Origin: a virus
Length of the DNA: 32,196 nt
Reading direction: 5' to 3' (one strand)
IMG/VR virus record: IMGVR_UViG_3300044695_003060
Span: 1-32,196 of that record
In this document: one piece after another, positions 15,330 to 22,376 of the stretch
How positions within the stretch are numbered: position 1 is the first letter of the stretch
Layout: each line of letters opens with the position of its first letter
Made by a program: the position numbers and the translations under genes
Notes under the pieces: generated by a model
Database searches by the model: none
What the model was told of the DNA's origin: nothing
What the model saw: the letters and a program-made list of their open reading frames with translations, nothing else

Positions 15330-16961
15330 TTAACAGCCAGAGTATGTTACGCCACCACCATCTATCTCTGATATGGCTTTGGCTAAATTGCTTATGCTTA
15401 ATACTTGAGTATCGCGAGCAGAATTTTGAACTAAAACATATTCAGTATTGCAAGCATCTGTCATTGTTGTTAATGATTGTAAATCTAGATTTGTTTGAGC
15501 AACTACCCAATCAGCATTTGTTCCACCGCCTGTTGGTCTGTCGGCTAATGCTATTACCAAATCTCCTACTTCACAAATATTACCCGCATATGTGCCAGCT
15601 GTTGTTACTTTGTAAACCCAGCCAGTTTCGTAAATTGATGGCAATGAAGTTATCGTTCCTCCAGTACCTAACGTTCCTTTAAATAAAAGGGCATCATTTA
15701 GAGATAAAACATTATCTACATAATCTGTTGTTGCTACTCCACTACCATTAATGGTTAAAGCTGCAAAATCTCCACTTGCTGCCGATAAAAACATACTACC
15801 AGACAATGATGGCGATACAAGTTCTGTCCAAGGCGTAACACCATCACCTATTTTAAATAGAAATGAATCTGTGGCAAATGCAGGTTCGCCAGATGCTAAT
15901 ATGGGATCAACATTATTGAAATTTTCTTCTAAATCTCTTCTTATCTGAATTGAAGAATATTGTTTATTATTGCATCTATCTAGTGTGGGTGGATAAGTTG
16001 TGCTTGTTGTGGTCGTGCTTGTTGTTGTTGTGGTTGGAGGTGCTGTGGTAGTTGTTGATAATACAGCGCACTGATACTCAGAAAAAATTGGACCATTTCC
16101 TTCTGAGTCAGCATCTATGCATTGTGGTTCAAAATCTTCTTGTGTTGCGTATTCCCAATATCCAGTATCTATACCGTCGCTTTTATAATAGGCAGCTTTA
16201 TACCACTCATTTTCGTCTGGCACATAATACTTTGCTCCAGCTTTTTTTGGAACAGTATATCCACCACAAATACCATTTAAGGCATACGCACCGTCTTCTG
16301 TTGTATTATCGTCTTGATATCCGGTGGGCTTATTGTTATGTAACCAATTTGCGTATCTGGCGGCGTCGTACCAGCTTACAAAAACAACTGGTTTTTTATC
16401 CATACTATTTTTGAGATAGTAAAAATATCCACCAGATATTCCATCTCTAACAATACCACCATAGTCCGAAGAAGACATTTGAGTATTGTATAAACCGTAT
16501 CTATCGGTTTTAGCTACAGCGTTTAAAAATTCTGCGTATTCGCAATTAGTAACTAGATACTTGCTAATCCAGTACTGATAAGATACGGAACCGTAGTCAG
16601 TTACTAAATCTCCAGAGTTATTTATATCTCCTACGGAACACCATCTACCAGAATCTAATGTGCCAGAAGCGGCTAATCTGAATCCTAATGAACTAAATTC
16701 ATCGCCAACATTTTCTTCGAATCTTTCATGTTTTGATAATTCTATTAGCGAGCTATTCCATGCTCCACCCCTATAAACAACTTGTGTTTCCCAAATATTA
16801 GAAAATCTAGTAATTATTTCTTTGACATTACCATTTTGATCAAAAGTGCCATAAGCACTTGTTCCACCATTAGAGCCAACAGTTGTTAAATTGCCATCTA
16901 AACTATTCCAAACAGCACAACTATTATAATTTGCGGTGTTATTTCCGGCTGGAAAACTCAT
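15330..16961 (-). CDS. Fibre protein with permuted SUMF1/C-type-lectin domain, Thr-rich linker and Mtd-type domain
   Basis: A 543-residue chimeric fibre protein. Residues 1-97 carry the C-terminal half of a formylglycine-generating-enzyme-like (SUMF1, C-type-lectin fold) domain: SAYGTFDQNGNVKEI, VYRGGAWNSS, LGFRLA. Residues 105-273 carry the N-terminal half: VGDINNSGD, ISKYLVTNCEYAEFLNAVA, FVSWYDAARYANWLHNN, TTEDGAYALNG, VPDENEWYKAAYY, GYWEYATQ. The halves are thus in reversed order. A Thr/Pro linker (302-326) follows, then an Mtd-type domain (336-381, PILASGEPAF, FKIGDGVTPWTEL), and a C-terminal module (424-492, LLFKGTLGTGGTI, NICEVGDLVIALAD). Enzyme activity is unlikely; ligand display is expected. 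The start is fixed by the upstream stop, which directly abuts this ATG. Confidence 0.85.
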   Translation of the reverse strand: MSFPAGNNTANYNSCAVWNSLDGNLTTVGSNGGTSAYGTFDQNGNVKEIITRFSNIWETQVVYRGGAWNSSLIELSKHERFEENVGDEFSSLGFRLAASGTLDSGRWCSVGDINNSGDLVTDYGSVSYQYWISKYLVTNCEYAEFLNAVAKTDRYGLYNTQMSSSDYGGIVRDGISGGYFYYLKNSMDKKPVVFVSWYDAARYANWLHNNKPTGYQDDNTTEDGAYALNGICGGYTVPKKAGAKYYVPDENEWYKAAYYKSDGIDTGYWEYATQEDFEPQCIDADSEGNGPIFSEYQCAVLSTTTTAPPTTTTTSTTTTSTTYPPTLDRCNNKQYSSIQIRRDLEENFNNVDPILASGEPAFATDSFLFKIGDGVTPWTELVSPSLSGSMFLSAASGDFAALTINGSGVATTDYVDNVLSLNDALLFKGTLGTGGTITSLPSIYETGWVYKVTTAGTYAGNICEVGDLVIALADRPTGGGTNADWVVAQTNLDLQSLTTMTDACNTEYVLVQNSARDTQVLSISNLAKAISEIDGGGVTYSGC

Positions 16962-17882
16962 TTAAAATACCTTATCTAAAGTCCAAGTTACTTTTCTGGG
17001 TGGGAAACCATCAACATCGCTAAATACCCAAGAGCCATTTTCGCCCAACATATTTGCTGCATCACGCTCACGAATCCAAAAACTACCATCTGGTTGATCA
17101 TGACGTTTAGGGCCGTTATTCCACAAGCCCCAACTATTTTGGACTAGAAATAGGGTTTCATTATATATTTCATGTGTATCGTCCATTCCTATCCAAGCCA
17201 TAGCGTGCGCCCAAGAACCACTTCTTGCCGCTATTCCATTTTTATCTCTTCGACTAGAAAAACCGGCCATAGAACACACACTAATACAATAACCATTTGC
17301 TATTGAATCTCTCGCTTGTTCTACAGTATTTACTAATGATATTGTTTTTACTTGGTGCTTTTTTGCTTCTTTGACTAATGATTCTGGAACACCACCCCTA
17401 CCCCAACTGGCGGCTAACTTACCTTCATATGAAGAAAGGTCTATGGAACCATACTTTTGACGAATTAATAAGCCGCCAGTTTTATTAACAAATCTAGCCG
17501 CACCAGAACAAGTCATACCTTCTCCACCGTGACCACGCGACCCATATATACCTTCTGTAGCCCCTCTAGCTATAAATTCTTCGCGTTCTCCATTTATAAT
17601 TTCGCAACTGCGTGTTACATCTATCGAATTTCGGGTAGCATGTGAAACACAATCACCTACAACTTGTCTTTCTGATGGGCCAAAACCCGGATCAAACTTT
17701 AACAAGTTCTTAAATGGTAACGCTAACTTTCCCTTTCCGCTACCATATAGATCATATGCAGCAGCACCAAATAGTGGATGAGGTAATTCGCCTAATAGTT
17801 TATCTAAGTCTTTTGGATCACAATATGATCCAATAAAACCGTCTTTATAGGCTTTTAATAGGTCGCTTGGTGTTTTAAACAT
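16962..17882 (-). CDS. Papain-like (C1 family) cysteine protease
   Basis: A 306-residue protein with all the landmarks of a papain-fold cysteine peptidase. These are Gln73 (oxyanion hole) and Cys78 in QVVGDCVSHA, His226 in SGSWAHAMAWIG, and Asn249 in VQNSWG, with the usual spacing of a mature catalytic domain. I see no signal peptide and no long inhibitory propeptide; residues 1-70 precede the catalytic domain. It lies between a holin-like gene and the lectin-like fibre gene in the late block. It may therefore act in virion maturation, as a virion-borne protease that acts on the host surface, or at lysis. The fold call is firm, the target unknown. The Shine-Dalgarno is weak (GAAG). Confidence 0.88.
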   Translation of the reverse strand: MFKTPSDLLKAYKDGFIGSYCDPKDLDKLLGELPHPLFGAAAYDLYGSGKGKLALPFKNLLKFDPGFGPSERQVVGDCVSHATRNSIDVTRSCEIINGEREEFIARGATEGIYGSRGHGGEGMTCSGAARFVNKTGGLLIRQKYGSIDLSSYEGKLAASWGRGGVPESLVKEAKKHQVKTISLVNTVEQARDSIANGYCISVCSMAGFSSRRDKNGIAARSGSWAHAMAWIGMDDTHEIYNETLFLVQNSWGLWNNGPKRHDQPDGSFWIRERDAANMLGENGSWVFSDVDGFPPRKVTWTLDKVF

Positions 17883-17886
17883 TGTA

Positions 17887-18102
17887 TTACTTCTTCTTTG
17901 TGTTATCCTTGATATAATTTACTAATGTGTTGACCACAACTAATACTACTGGAACAACTAGAGCAGAAGCGGGACCAAGATCTATATTGGATATGTGTTC
18001 GCCAACATATGTTAGAACAGCCGCTACCCCTACTAGTAAAGCATTTTTGCCAACGTTAACAAGATCATTAACGTCCATAGAGAAACCTTTTGAAGTTAAC
18101 AT
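17887..18102 (-). CDS. Holin-like small membrane protein
   Basis: A 71-residue protein with two hydrophobic segments, about residues 20-37 (ALLVGVAAVLTYVGEHI) and 44-63 (ASALVVPVVLVVVNTLVNYI), separated by a short acidic loop and ending in a lysine-rich tail (KDNTKKK). Size, two-helix topology and charged C-terminus fit a class II-type holin, which would permeabilise the cytoplasmic membrane at the end of infection. I chose the ATG ending at 18102 because AAGGAGT stands at the right distance; an internal ATG at 18078 follows a weaker AAAGG. A dual start, as in lambda S, is conceivable. No endolysin is evident next to it. Confidence 0.6.
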   Translation of the reverse strand: MLTSKGFSMDVNDLVNVGKNALLVGVAAVLTYVGEHISNIDLGPASALVVPVVLVVVNTLVNYIKDNTKKK

Positions 18103-18106
18103 TTAA

Positions 18107-18697
18107 TTACTCCTTGACTAAAGTGACACTTATTATAAAACCACCATGACTTCTATCATTGATTTTGTATGGAAAACCTACAAACTTTACATGCTCATTA
18201 TTGCAATTTTGTGTTTCTTTTAGAAATTTTCTATTCATATCTACACAAGATTTGAATTCTGTAAAAAATTCTTCTCTTTCTTCTTCCTTAATGTAAGTTA
18301 ACCAATCATAACCCTCCACGCTGGTAACACTGTCCGATGTCAAATCGTAAAAATTACTATTTGTCCACGTTAACCTTCCTTGCTCATCCGTTTCAAATAA
18401 AGCAGTATTGTTGTAATGTAATGCTGCCTTTGTTCTTTGTTCTATTACTTTTTGTCTATTTTCCATCCTTGAGCATGTTCCTCTAAGATCTATTATAGCA
18501 TCTTTAAGGCTATTACCACCATTTGTAGTAAGCTCTTTTTTTATAGTCTCTACAGATTTTGTGATAGTTTCTTGATTATCTATAATCTGAAATATGGGCC
18601 TAATTATTTTTACCCATATTACACTTAAGAGAGTTATAGCACCACCAAGCACACTAAAAACAAATGTTATGTGTTCTGGATTATGTACGTCTAACAT
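18107..18697 (-). CDS. Membrane-anchored protein with coiled coil and PAS domain
   Basis: A 196-residue protein. Residues 10-35 (TFVFSVLGGAITLLSVIWVK) form one transmembrane segment. Residues 37-95 are a helical, probably coiled-coil linker (ETITKSVETIKKEL, RMENRQKVIEQRTK). Residues 96-194 look like a PAS fold: ALFETDEQGRLTWTNSNF, then YDWLTYIKEEEREEFFTEF, VGFPYKINDRSHGGFIISV. PAS domains sense small ligands, redox state or mediate dimerisation. No kinase, cyclase or GGDEF output is attached, so the protein may act by interaction, perhaps with the holin-like product just downstream (4-base gap). The ATG ending at 18697 follows GGGAG; a TTG at 18709 is less likely. The PAS call is moderately firm, the function unknown. 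Confidence 0.75.
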   Translation of the reverse strand: MLDVHNPEHITFVFSVLGGAITLLSVIWVKIIRPIFQIIDNQETITKSVETIKKELTTNGGNSLKDAIIDLRGTCSRMENRQKVIEQRTKAALHYNNTALFETDEQGRLTWTNSNFYDLTSDSVTSVEGYDWLTYIKEEEREEFFTEFKSCVDMNRKFLKETQNCNNEHVKFVGFPYKINDRSHGGFIISVTLVKE

Positions 18698-18720
18698 TTT
18701 TGCTCCCAAGATTATTCAAG

Positions 18721-18746
18721 GCAGAAGCCCCGATTGGAGCTTCTGC
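18721..18746 (-). terminator. Hairpin after the 18773-19399 gene, probable terminator
   Basis: GCAGAAGC (18721-18728) pairs perfectly with GCTTCTGC (18739-18746), and the stem can extend through one mismatch. It lies 27 bases beyond the stop of the strongly expressed gene. The bases that follow on the minus strand (CTTGAATAAT) are only weakly U-rich, so it may be a partial terminator or an mRNA-stabilising hairpin. Confidence 0.55.
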
Positions 18747-18772
18747 ACATGAATTATGAAACTTTACTTAAA

Positions 18773-19399
18773 TTACGATTCGTAACTGTTTCTGGCCTTA
18801 TACTCGTCGGTTGTTGGACGAGCTAGAGCGCCAAAGTGATAAGTAAGTTCACCGGGAACACTTCTGGTTGGACTAGCAGCATCGTCTGTGGCGGCTGTTG
18901 AGCCATCATCAGCTTGTACATATTCAACGAGATCCCCAGCACCAGTACCTTTTGTGCGACCGGGAACTAAATCTCCATTTGGAACTGCTAGAACATTAAA
19001 CTCAGCATCTTCATAAGAACCTAATTGTCTTGTTGTGACAAGCTTATGAATGCTCTTGGTAGAAACGCCTCCGGGTACGGTTAGAACACTAGATGAAGAA
19101 CCGTTTACCTTGCCAGCATTTGTGTCACCAGCAGCCCTTATAAGGAAATTTTCCCCTTTATCGGGTGTATAGGCAAATGTACCAGAAGATTTTGCCTTGA
19201 TAACTCCATGAGGATCAGAGGTTCCATTACCAGTAGCAGTATTGACTACTACTTGTGAACCATATTCCGAACCGGTGTTTAAATCTTTGACTGCTATAAC
19301 TTTTGTAACTGGACTGCCAGCGGGAACGTTGCCAGCATTTACTACTGTTCCGCCATTGTTAACGGTAGAACCGCTACCTTTTGCTGTTGTAGATGCCAT
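18773..19399 (-). CDS. Probable abundant virion structural protein
   Basis: A 208-residue protein rich in Gly, Thr, Ser, Ala and Val, with no Cys, no Trp and only the initiator Met. The sequence is consistent with a beta-rich structural protein (GTFAYTPDKGENFLIRAAGD, SSSVLTVPGG, ELTYHFGALARPT). The gene has the best ribosome-binding site in its neighbourhood (AAAGGAGA). It has a GTGTATA promoter motif 71 bases upstream and a hairpin right after the stop, so it is probably a single-gene, highly expressed transcript. A capsid decoration protein or major tail component is likely. I cannot match it to a named family. Confidence 0.7.
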   Translation of the reverse strand: MASTTAKGSGSTVNNGGTVVNAGNVPAGSPVTKVIAVKDLNTGSEYGSQVVVNTATGNGTSDPHGVIKAKSSGTFAYTPDKGENFLIRAAGDTNAGKVNGSSSSVLTVPGGVSTKSIHKLVTTRQLGSYEDAEFNVLAVPNGDLVPGRTKGTGAGDLVEYVQADDGSTAATDDAASPTRSVPGELTYHFGALARPTTDEYKARNSYES

Positions 19400-19469
19400 A
19401 AATTGTCTCCTTTAAAATGTAATATTTTGAACAATTTCCACATCCTTAACAGTCCAGTTCCTAAGTTTA

Positions 19470-19476
19470 TATACAC
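19470..19476 (-). promoter_or_regulatory. Candidate late promoter (GTGTATATAA)
   Basis: The minus strand reads TGAATGTGTATATAAACTTA, just after the stop of the sigma-factor gene and 71 bases before the ATG of the presumed structural gene. It shares the GTGTATA core with 4567, 10351 and 31893. No -35 hexamer is seen. Its place between the sigma gene and an apparently highly expressed late gene supports late-promoter use. Confidence 0.6.
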
Positions 19477-19478
19477 AT

Positions 19479-19949
19479 TCAAGCAAATTTCTTTGCTATC
19501 TTGTTTAATACAGTGTGCATTTTTCTTCTAGTACTTTCTCTATTTTTAGCGTATTTTTCAGCCATTTCTGCTATAGTCATATTCGAAAGCCTATCCAAAA
19601 ATATCTCTTTTTCATTTTCGTCTAGTTCATCTAATATATCTATCATCATGTACTGATCTTTATTTGACTGTATGTTGTCATGTAATTTACCAGTATTTCT
19701 AGCCGATTTTTGATAAAACTTTATTTCTTTCATGCACTCTATGAATACTCCATTGTATAGATATGTAGTAAACTTAGCACCCTTTTGTGGATCATGATTT
19801 ACAAATGTTTTCCAAAGAGCATTAAGCTGACAAGTTTTTATCGTGTCTCTATCCAGCTGATTAGAAAATCGCTTAGATGCTTTGTTCATGATTTTGACTA
19901 TATTTGTATCTTTAAGAGCATTTTCAATTTTTTCACTCAAGCAATCCAT
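19479..19949 (-). CDS. Phage RNA polymerase sigma factor (sigma70-like, short)
   Basis: A 156-residue protein with the two essential sigma modules. Residues about 35-82 (ALWKTFVNHDPQKGAKFTTY, NGVFIECMKEIKFY) resemble region 2, which contacts core polymerase and melts the -10 element. Residues about 103-155 (LDELDENEKEIFLDRL, MTIAEMAEKYAKNRESTRRK) resemble the region 4 helix-turn-helix. It is as short as an ECF or phage late sigma factor such as T4 gp55. A strong AAGGAGAG precedes the ATG. It is the last gene of the operon starting at 23119 and is followed at once by a GTGTATA motif, so it probably switches the host polymerase to late genes. The target motif is inferred. Confidence 0.82.
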   Translation of the reverse strand: MDCLSEKIENALKDTNIVKIMNKASKRFSNQLDRDTIKTCQLNALWKTFVNHDPQKGAKFTTYLYNGVFIECMKEIKFYQKSARNTGKLHDNIQSNKDQYMMIDILDELDENEKEIFLDRLSNMTIAEMAEKYAKNRESTRRKMHTVLNKIAKKFA

Positions 19950-19959
19950 GTATCTCTCC

Positions 19960-20400
19960 TTATATTAATTCTTCTTCTATATTTTTACGAACTTCCTTAA
20001 AATCAAACAATTTACCAATCCCTATAAAAAATCTATATCTACTAAGCACTTTCAAAACTTCTACGCCAGCGGTCGAGTCCAAAATATTTTTCACGCTTGG
20101 TGTGATATCAAAATTTGTATGACCAATCCAACAATCGAAGCTAGAAAGCATTGATATATCTTCTATAATCTGTGCTGTTAGCGGCAATATAGGTGATATA
20201 ATCTTTGATTGATCTTTTTCACCTAACCCCAAGTAGCTCTCATCGTCCTCGTCTTCGTTTTCGGAATCATCTTCATCATCTATAAAGTGTGTGTGCAGCG
20301 ATGCTATATTTTGCATAATATTCGTTAACACTGGCGAAGATAATTGTTTTTCTATGTAATCTTCGTATTTTTGCCACGCTATTGTTTTCTGGTCTTTCAT
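19960..20400 (-). CDS. Unknown acidic protein
   Basis: A 146-residue protein with a very acidic stretch at about residues 41-56 (DDEDDSENEDEDDES) flanked by predicted helices. The C-terminal part (VLSRYRFFIGIGKLFDFKEV) is more hydrophobic but not a transmembrane segment. No family recognised. It lies in the sigma-factor operon, 10 bases upstream of the sigma gene and 9 bases after the previous stop. An acidic partner protein or a polymerase-binding protein could be imagined, but nothing in the sequence shows it. Confidence 0.65.
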   Translation of the reverse strand: MKDQKTIAWQKYEDYIEKQLSSPVLTNIMQNIASLHTHFIDDEDDSENEDEDDESYLGLGEKDQSKIISPILPLTAQIIEDISMLSSFDCWIGHTNFDITPSVKNILDSTAGVEVLKVLSRYRFFIGIGKLFDFKEVRKNIEEELI

Positions 20401-20409
20401 TTTAAACTC

Positions 20410-20769
20410 CTATCGGAACATCTCAGATGGCTTGACACATGGCTCATCTTTTATTCTTTCTTTTGCAGAATTGATGATTTTATTTCTTATGCTTGTTTCT
20501 ACTTTAGAGAATAAGTTTACTATTAGATCAAATCTGTTTTGTTTTGTGAATGAATTTTTGATTATGTTGACAGTATCTATGTAAAACGCATCGCTACCAA
20601 GTATTTCAAGTAAGGAGCCTAAAGCCTCTACTGATTCGGCGTCATAATCAAGTAACTGTACATCTATTAAGGCATTATTGTCACCGCGTTTAATCACATA
20701 ACTTATAGAAGCTAAAGTATCTTCATCTTTTTGATTGTCTTCTGATTTTTTGCTAAAGATATTAAACAT
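20410..20769 (-). CDS. Unknown small helical protein
   Basis: A 119-residue protein, polar and mostly helical, with a basic N-terminus (MFNIFSKKSEDNQKDED), a beta-like middle (ISYVIKRGDNNALIDVQLLD) and helices to the end. No known domain is seen. It overlaps the preceding glycosyltransferase gene by 8 bases, so it is translationally linked to it, and precedes the acidic protein gene by 9 bases. No function can be proposed. Confidence 0.65.
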   Translation of the reverse strand: MFNIFSKKSEDNQKDEDTLASISYVIKRGDNNALIDVQLLDYDAESVEALGSLLEILGSDAFYIDTVNIIKNSFTKQNRFDLIVNLFSKVETSIRNKIINSAKERIKDEPCVKPSEMFR

Positions 20770-21829
20770 GTTTTAGTATAGCCTCCGCTGTATTATTCCA
20801 GCTAAATTGTTTTGCTGTTTCAACTCCATTATAATTAGTCTTTAGTTGACCGCACTGTTTTAATTTGTGAACTTCTCTCATATAGTCAACAAAGTTGTCT
20901 AGTTCTTTAGAAGTGAGTTTTGCCCAATTTCCTTGACCAAAAAACCACTTACCATCTTTGGCTAGTTCTTTTTCTTTTACGTCTACAAGATATGCATTAT
21001 TTTTTGTGCAGAACTCTGTGTGAGCAGAATAATCAGTTGAAATGACAGATTTGCCGCAAGACATAAGTTCCAATAATTCTAAATTCCAACCCTCTGCTCT
21101 AGACGGAAATATTCCACAGTCTACTTTAGACATAATACTATACACTTCTTGCTGGCTGGATAATCTGGGAAGAAATTTGATTTTTGAACCTAGATTTGAT
21201 TCTTTATACAAAGAGTGCCACTGTTTTGTTTCGTCTGCTTGTAGAAATGGATTCTCGCACATTAGCCAAAGTTCAACATTGTCGGTCGGAGAAAATGCAT
21301 CATTAAAAATATCTACTAGAACATCGTGACCTTTTCTTATTTCCCACTTACCACAGTTAAAGAAAACCGTGTTGTTTTTTGGATCATTGTTTTCTTTGCT
21401 ATCAAAGATTGTTCTGTCAACACCAAGCGGAACAACAAATACACAATCTTCATTTATGCTTATATTAGATAATATGACTTCTTTGGCCCATTTTGAGCAT
21501 ACAAATATTTTATCAAGTGAAGATAAGTGATGTCTCTCTACGTCTGAGAAAGTGTCTAATTCAAATATTGGAAATCCTATTTTTGTGCCTTTACCAACAA
21601 ATTGTGACATGTCGTGTTGATGCCAAATTCTGATACATGGGGATTTAAAGTCAGGTTTTTGACTATTCTTGATAAGTTTAGATATTATATCAGCATCTTG
21701 CTGGTTAGATATTTGTGGTTGTCCAATTGTCCATAGTGAAACATCGGTTATTTTAGACAAAGCTTTTACGATATTTAGGCCAGCTATTCCGTAGCCCAAT
21801 TGATTTATTGGCGATATTACATTAATCAT
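20762..21829 (-). CDS. Glycosyltransferase, GT4-like (GT-B fold)
   Basis: A 355-residue retaining glycosyltransferase of GT-B fold. Residues 9-20 (NQLGYGIAGLNI) form the glycine-rich N-terminal acceptor-side loop. Residues 155-170 (VFFNCGKWEIRKGHD) hold the basic pair that binds the sugar-nucleotide phosphates. Residues 246-254 (EGWNLELLE) are the E-x7-E motif of family 4, followed by MSCGKSVISTDYSAHTEF. No signal peptide is present, so it is cytoplasmic. In phages such enzymes modify DNA bases, virion proteins or host surface glycans; the substrate cannot be told from sequence. It sits with a deoxyribosyltransferase-like gene and a deaminase, leaving DNA modification as one possibility. Confidence 0.88.
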   Translation of the reverse strand: MINVISPINQLGYGIAGLNIVKALSKITDVSLWTIGQPQISNQQDADIISKLIKNSQKPDFKSPCIRIWHQHDMSQFVGKGTKIGFPIFELDTFSDVERHHLSSLDKIFVCSKWAKEVILSNISINEDCVFVVPLGVDRTIFDSKENNDPKNNTVFFNCGKWEIRKGHDVLVDIFNDAFSPTDNVELWLMCENPFLQADETKQWHSLYKESNLGSKIKFLPRLSSQQEVYSIMSKVDCGIFPSRAEGWNLELLELMSCGKSVISTDYSAHTEFCTKNNAYLVDVKEKELAKDGKWFFGQGNWAKLTSKELDNFVDYMREVHKLKQCGQLKTNYNGVETAKQFSWNNTAEAILKHV

Positions 21830-21830
21830 T

Positions 21831-22376
21831 TTACATCTCCGAAAAAAAGAACCATCTAGATAGTAGATTTACATCTTTGTGTGAGTTTATGAAAGAAAGA
21901 TATGATATCAAACTCCCAGATGAATCGAATATATGTTCATGAGGTAGCATAAAAAATAACCAATTTGGTGCGTATTTTTTACCTTGTTCGCACCAAACAA
22001 GAACGGGTTTTTTTTGCCTATTAGCTGTTACTATTTCCTCATAAGACCCACATGCATGAACATTCAAGTCAATGTGAGCAACTATAAAGTCAGATATATC
22101 TACGCATCTTAGGTCCGCATTTCTTATGAATGAAAATTTCTGCTTTATCTTGTGATATTGCCCTGTTTCTTTATAGTATTCTATCCACCACCTAGTTTCA
22201 TCATCTTCTTTAACTCCATGTATTGGTTTATCACATGGATTTATTATTTTAACGCCAAAATTCTCTATCATAGGAGTGATCTTATTACGCCATGACACGC
22301 CGCCGTCTTTGACTCTATCCATCGCTCCTACTAAATATGTTTTGGTATTTCTAAGATTATTTATTGAATCCATCAT
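21831..22376 (-). CDS. Nucleoside 2-deoxyribosyltransferase-like protein
   Basis: A 181-residue protein of the nucleoside 2-deoxyribosyltransferase-like superfamily. It has TYLVGAMDR near the start (residues 13-21), SWRNKITPMI, GVKIINPCDKP, the DISDFIVAHIDL segment (93-104) and GSYEEIVTANRQKKPVLVW (110-128). In this fold a Glu of the last block (113 or 114) is the likely nucleophile. Such enzymes exchange or hydrolyse the base of deoxynucleosides or nucleotides, so the role may be salvage or removal of a nucleotide. I chose the ATG ending at 22376 after GGTGGAGTG; an ATG at 22412 would start within the upstream gene's end. Substrate unknown. Confidence 0.72.
   Translation of the reverse strand: MMDSINNLRNTKTYLVGAMDRVKDGGVSWRNKITPMIENFGVKIINPCDKPIHGVKEDDETRWWIEYYKETGQYHKIKQKFSFIRNADLRCVDISDFIVAHIDLNVHACGSYEEIVTANRQKKPVLVWCEQGKKYAPNWLFFMLPHEHIFDSSGSLISYLSFINSHKDVNLLSRWFFFSEM

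Noticed and set aside
15330-16961. Diversity-generating retroelement acting on the lectin-like fibre gene
   Set aside because: Mtd-type and C-type-lectin domains suggest it, but I see no reverse transcriptase gene and noticed no template repeat in the window, and the lectin part is at the N-terminus rather than the 3' end.
21139-21145. Fifth GTGTATA copy on the minus strand
   Set aside because: It lies inside the GT4 glycosyltransferase coding sequence (Glu-Val-Tyr-Ser codons), far from a gene start, so it is probably chance.
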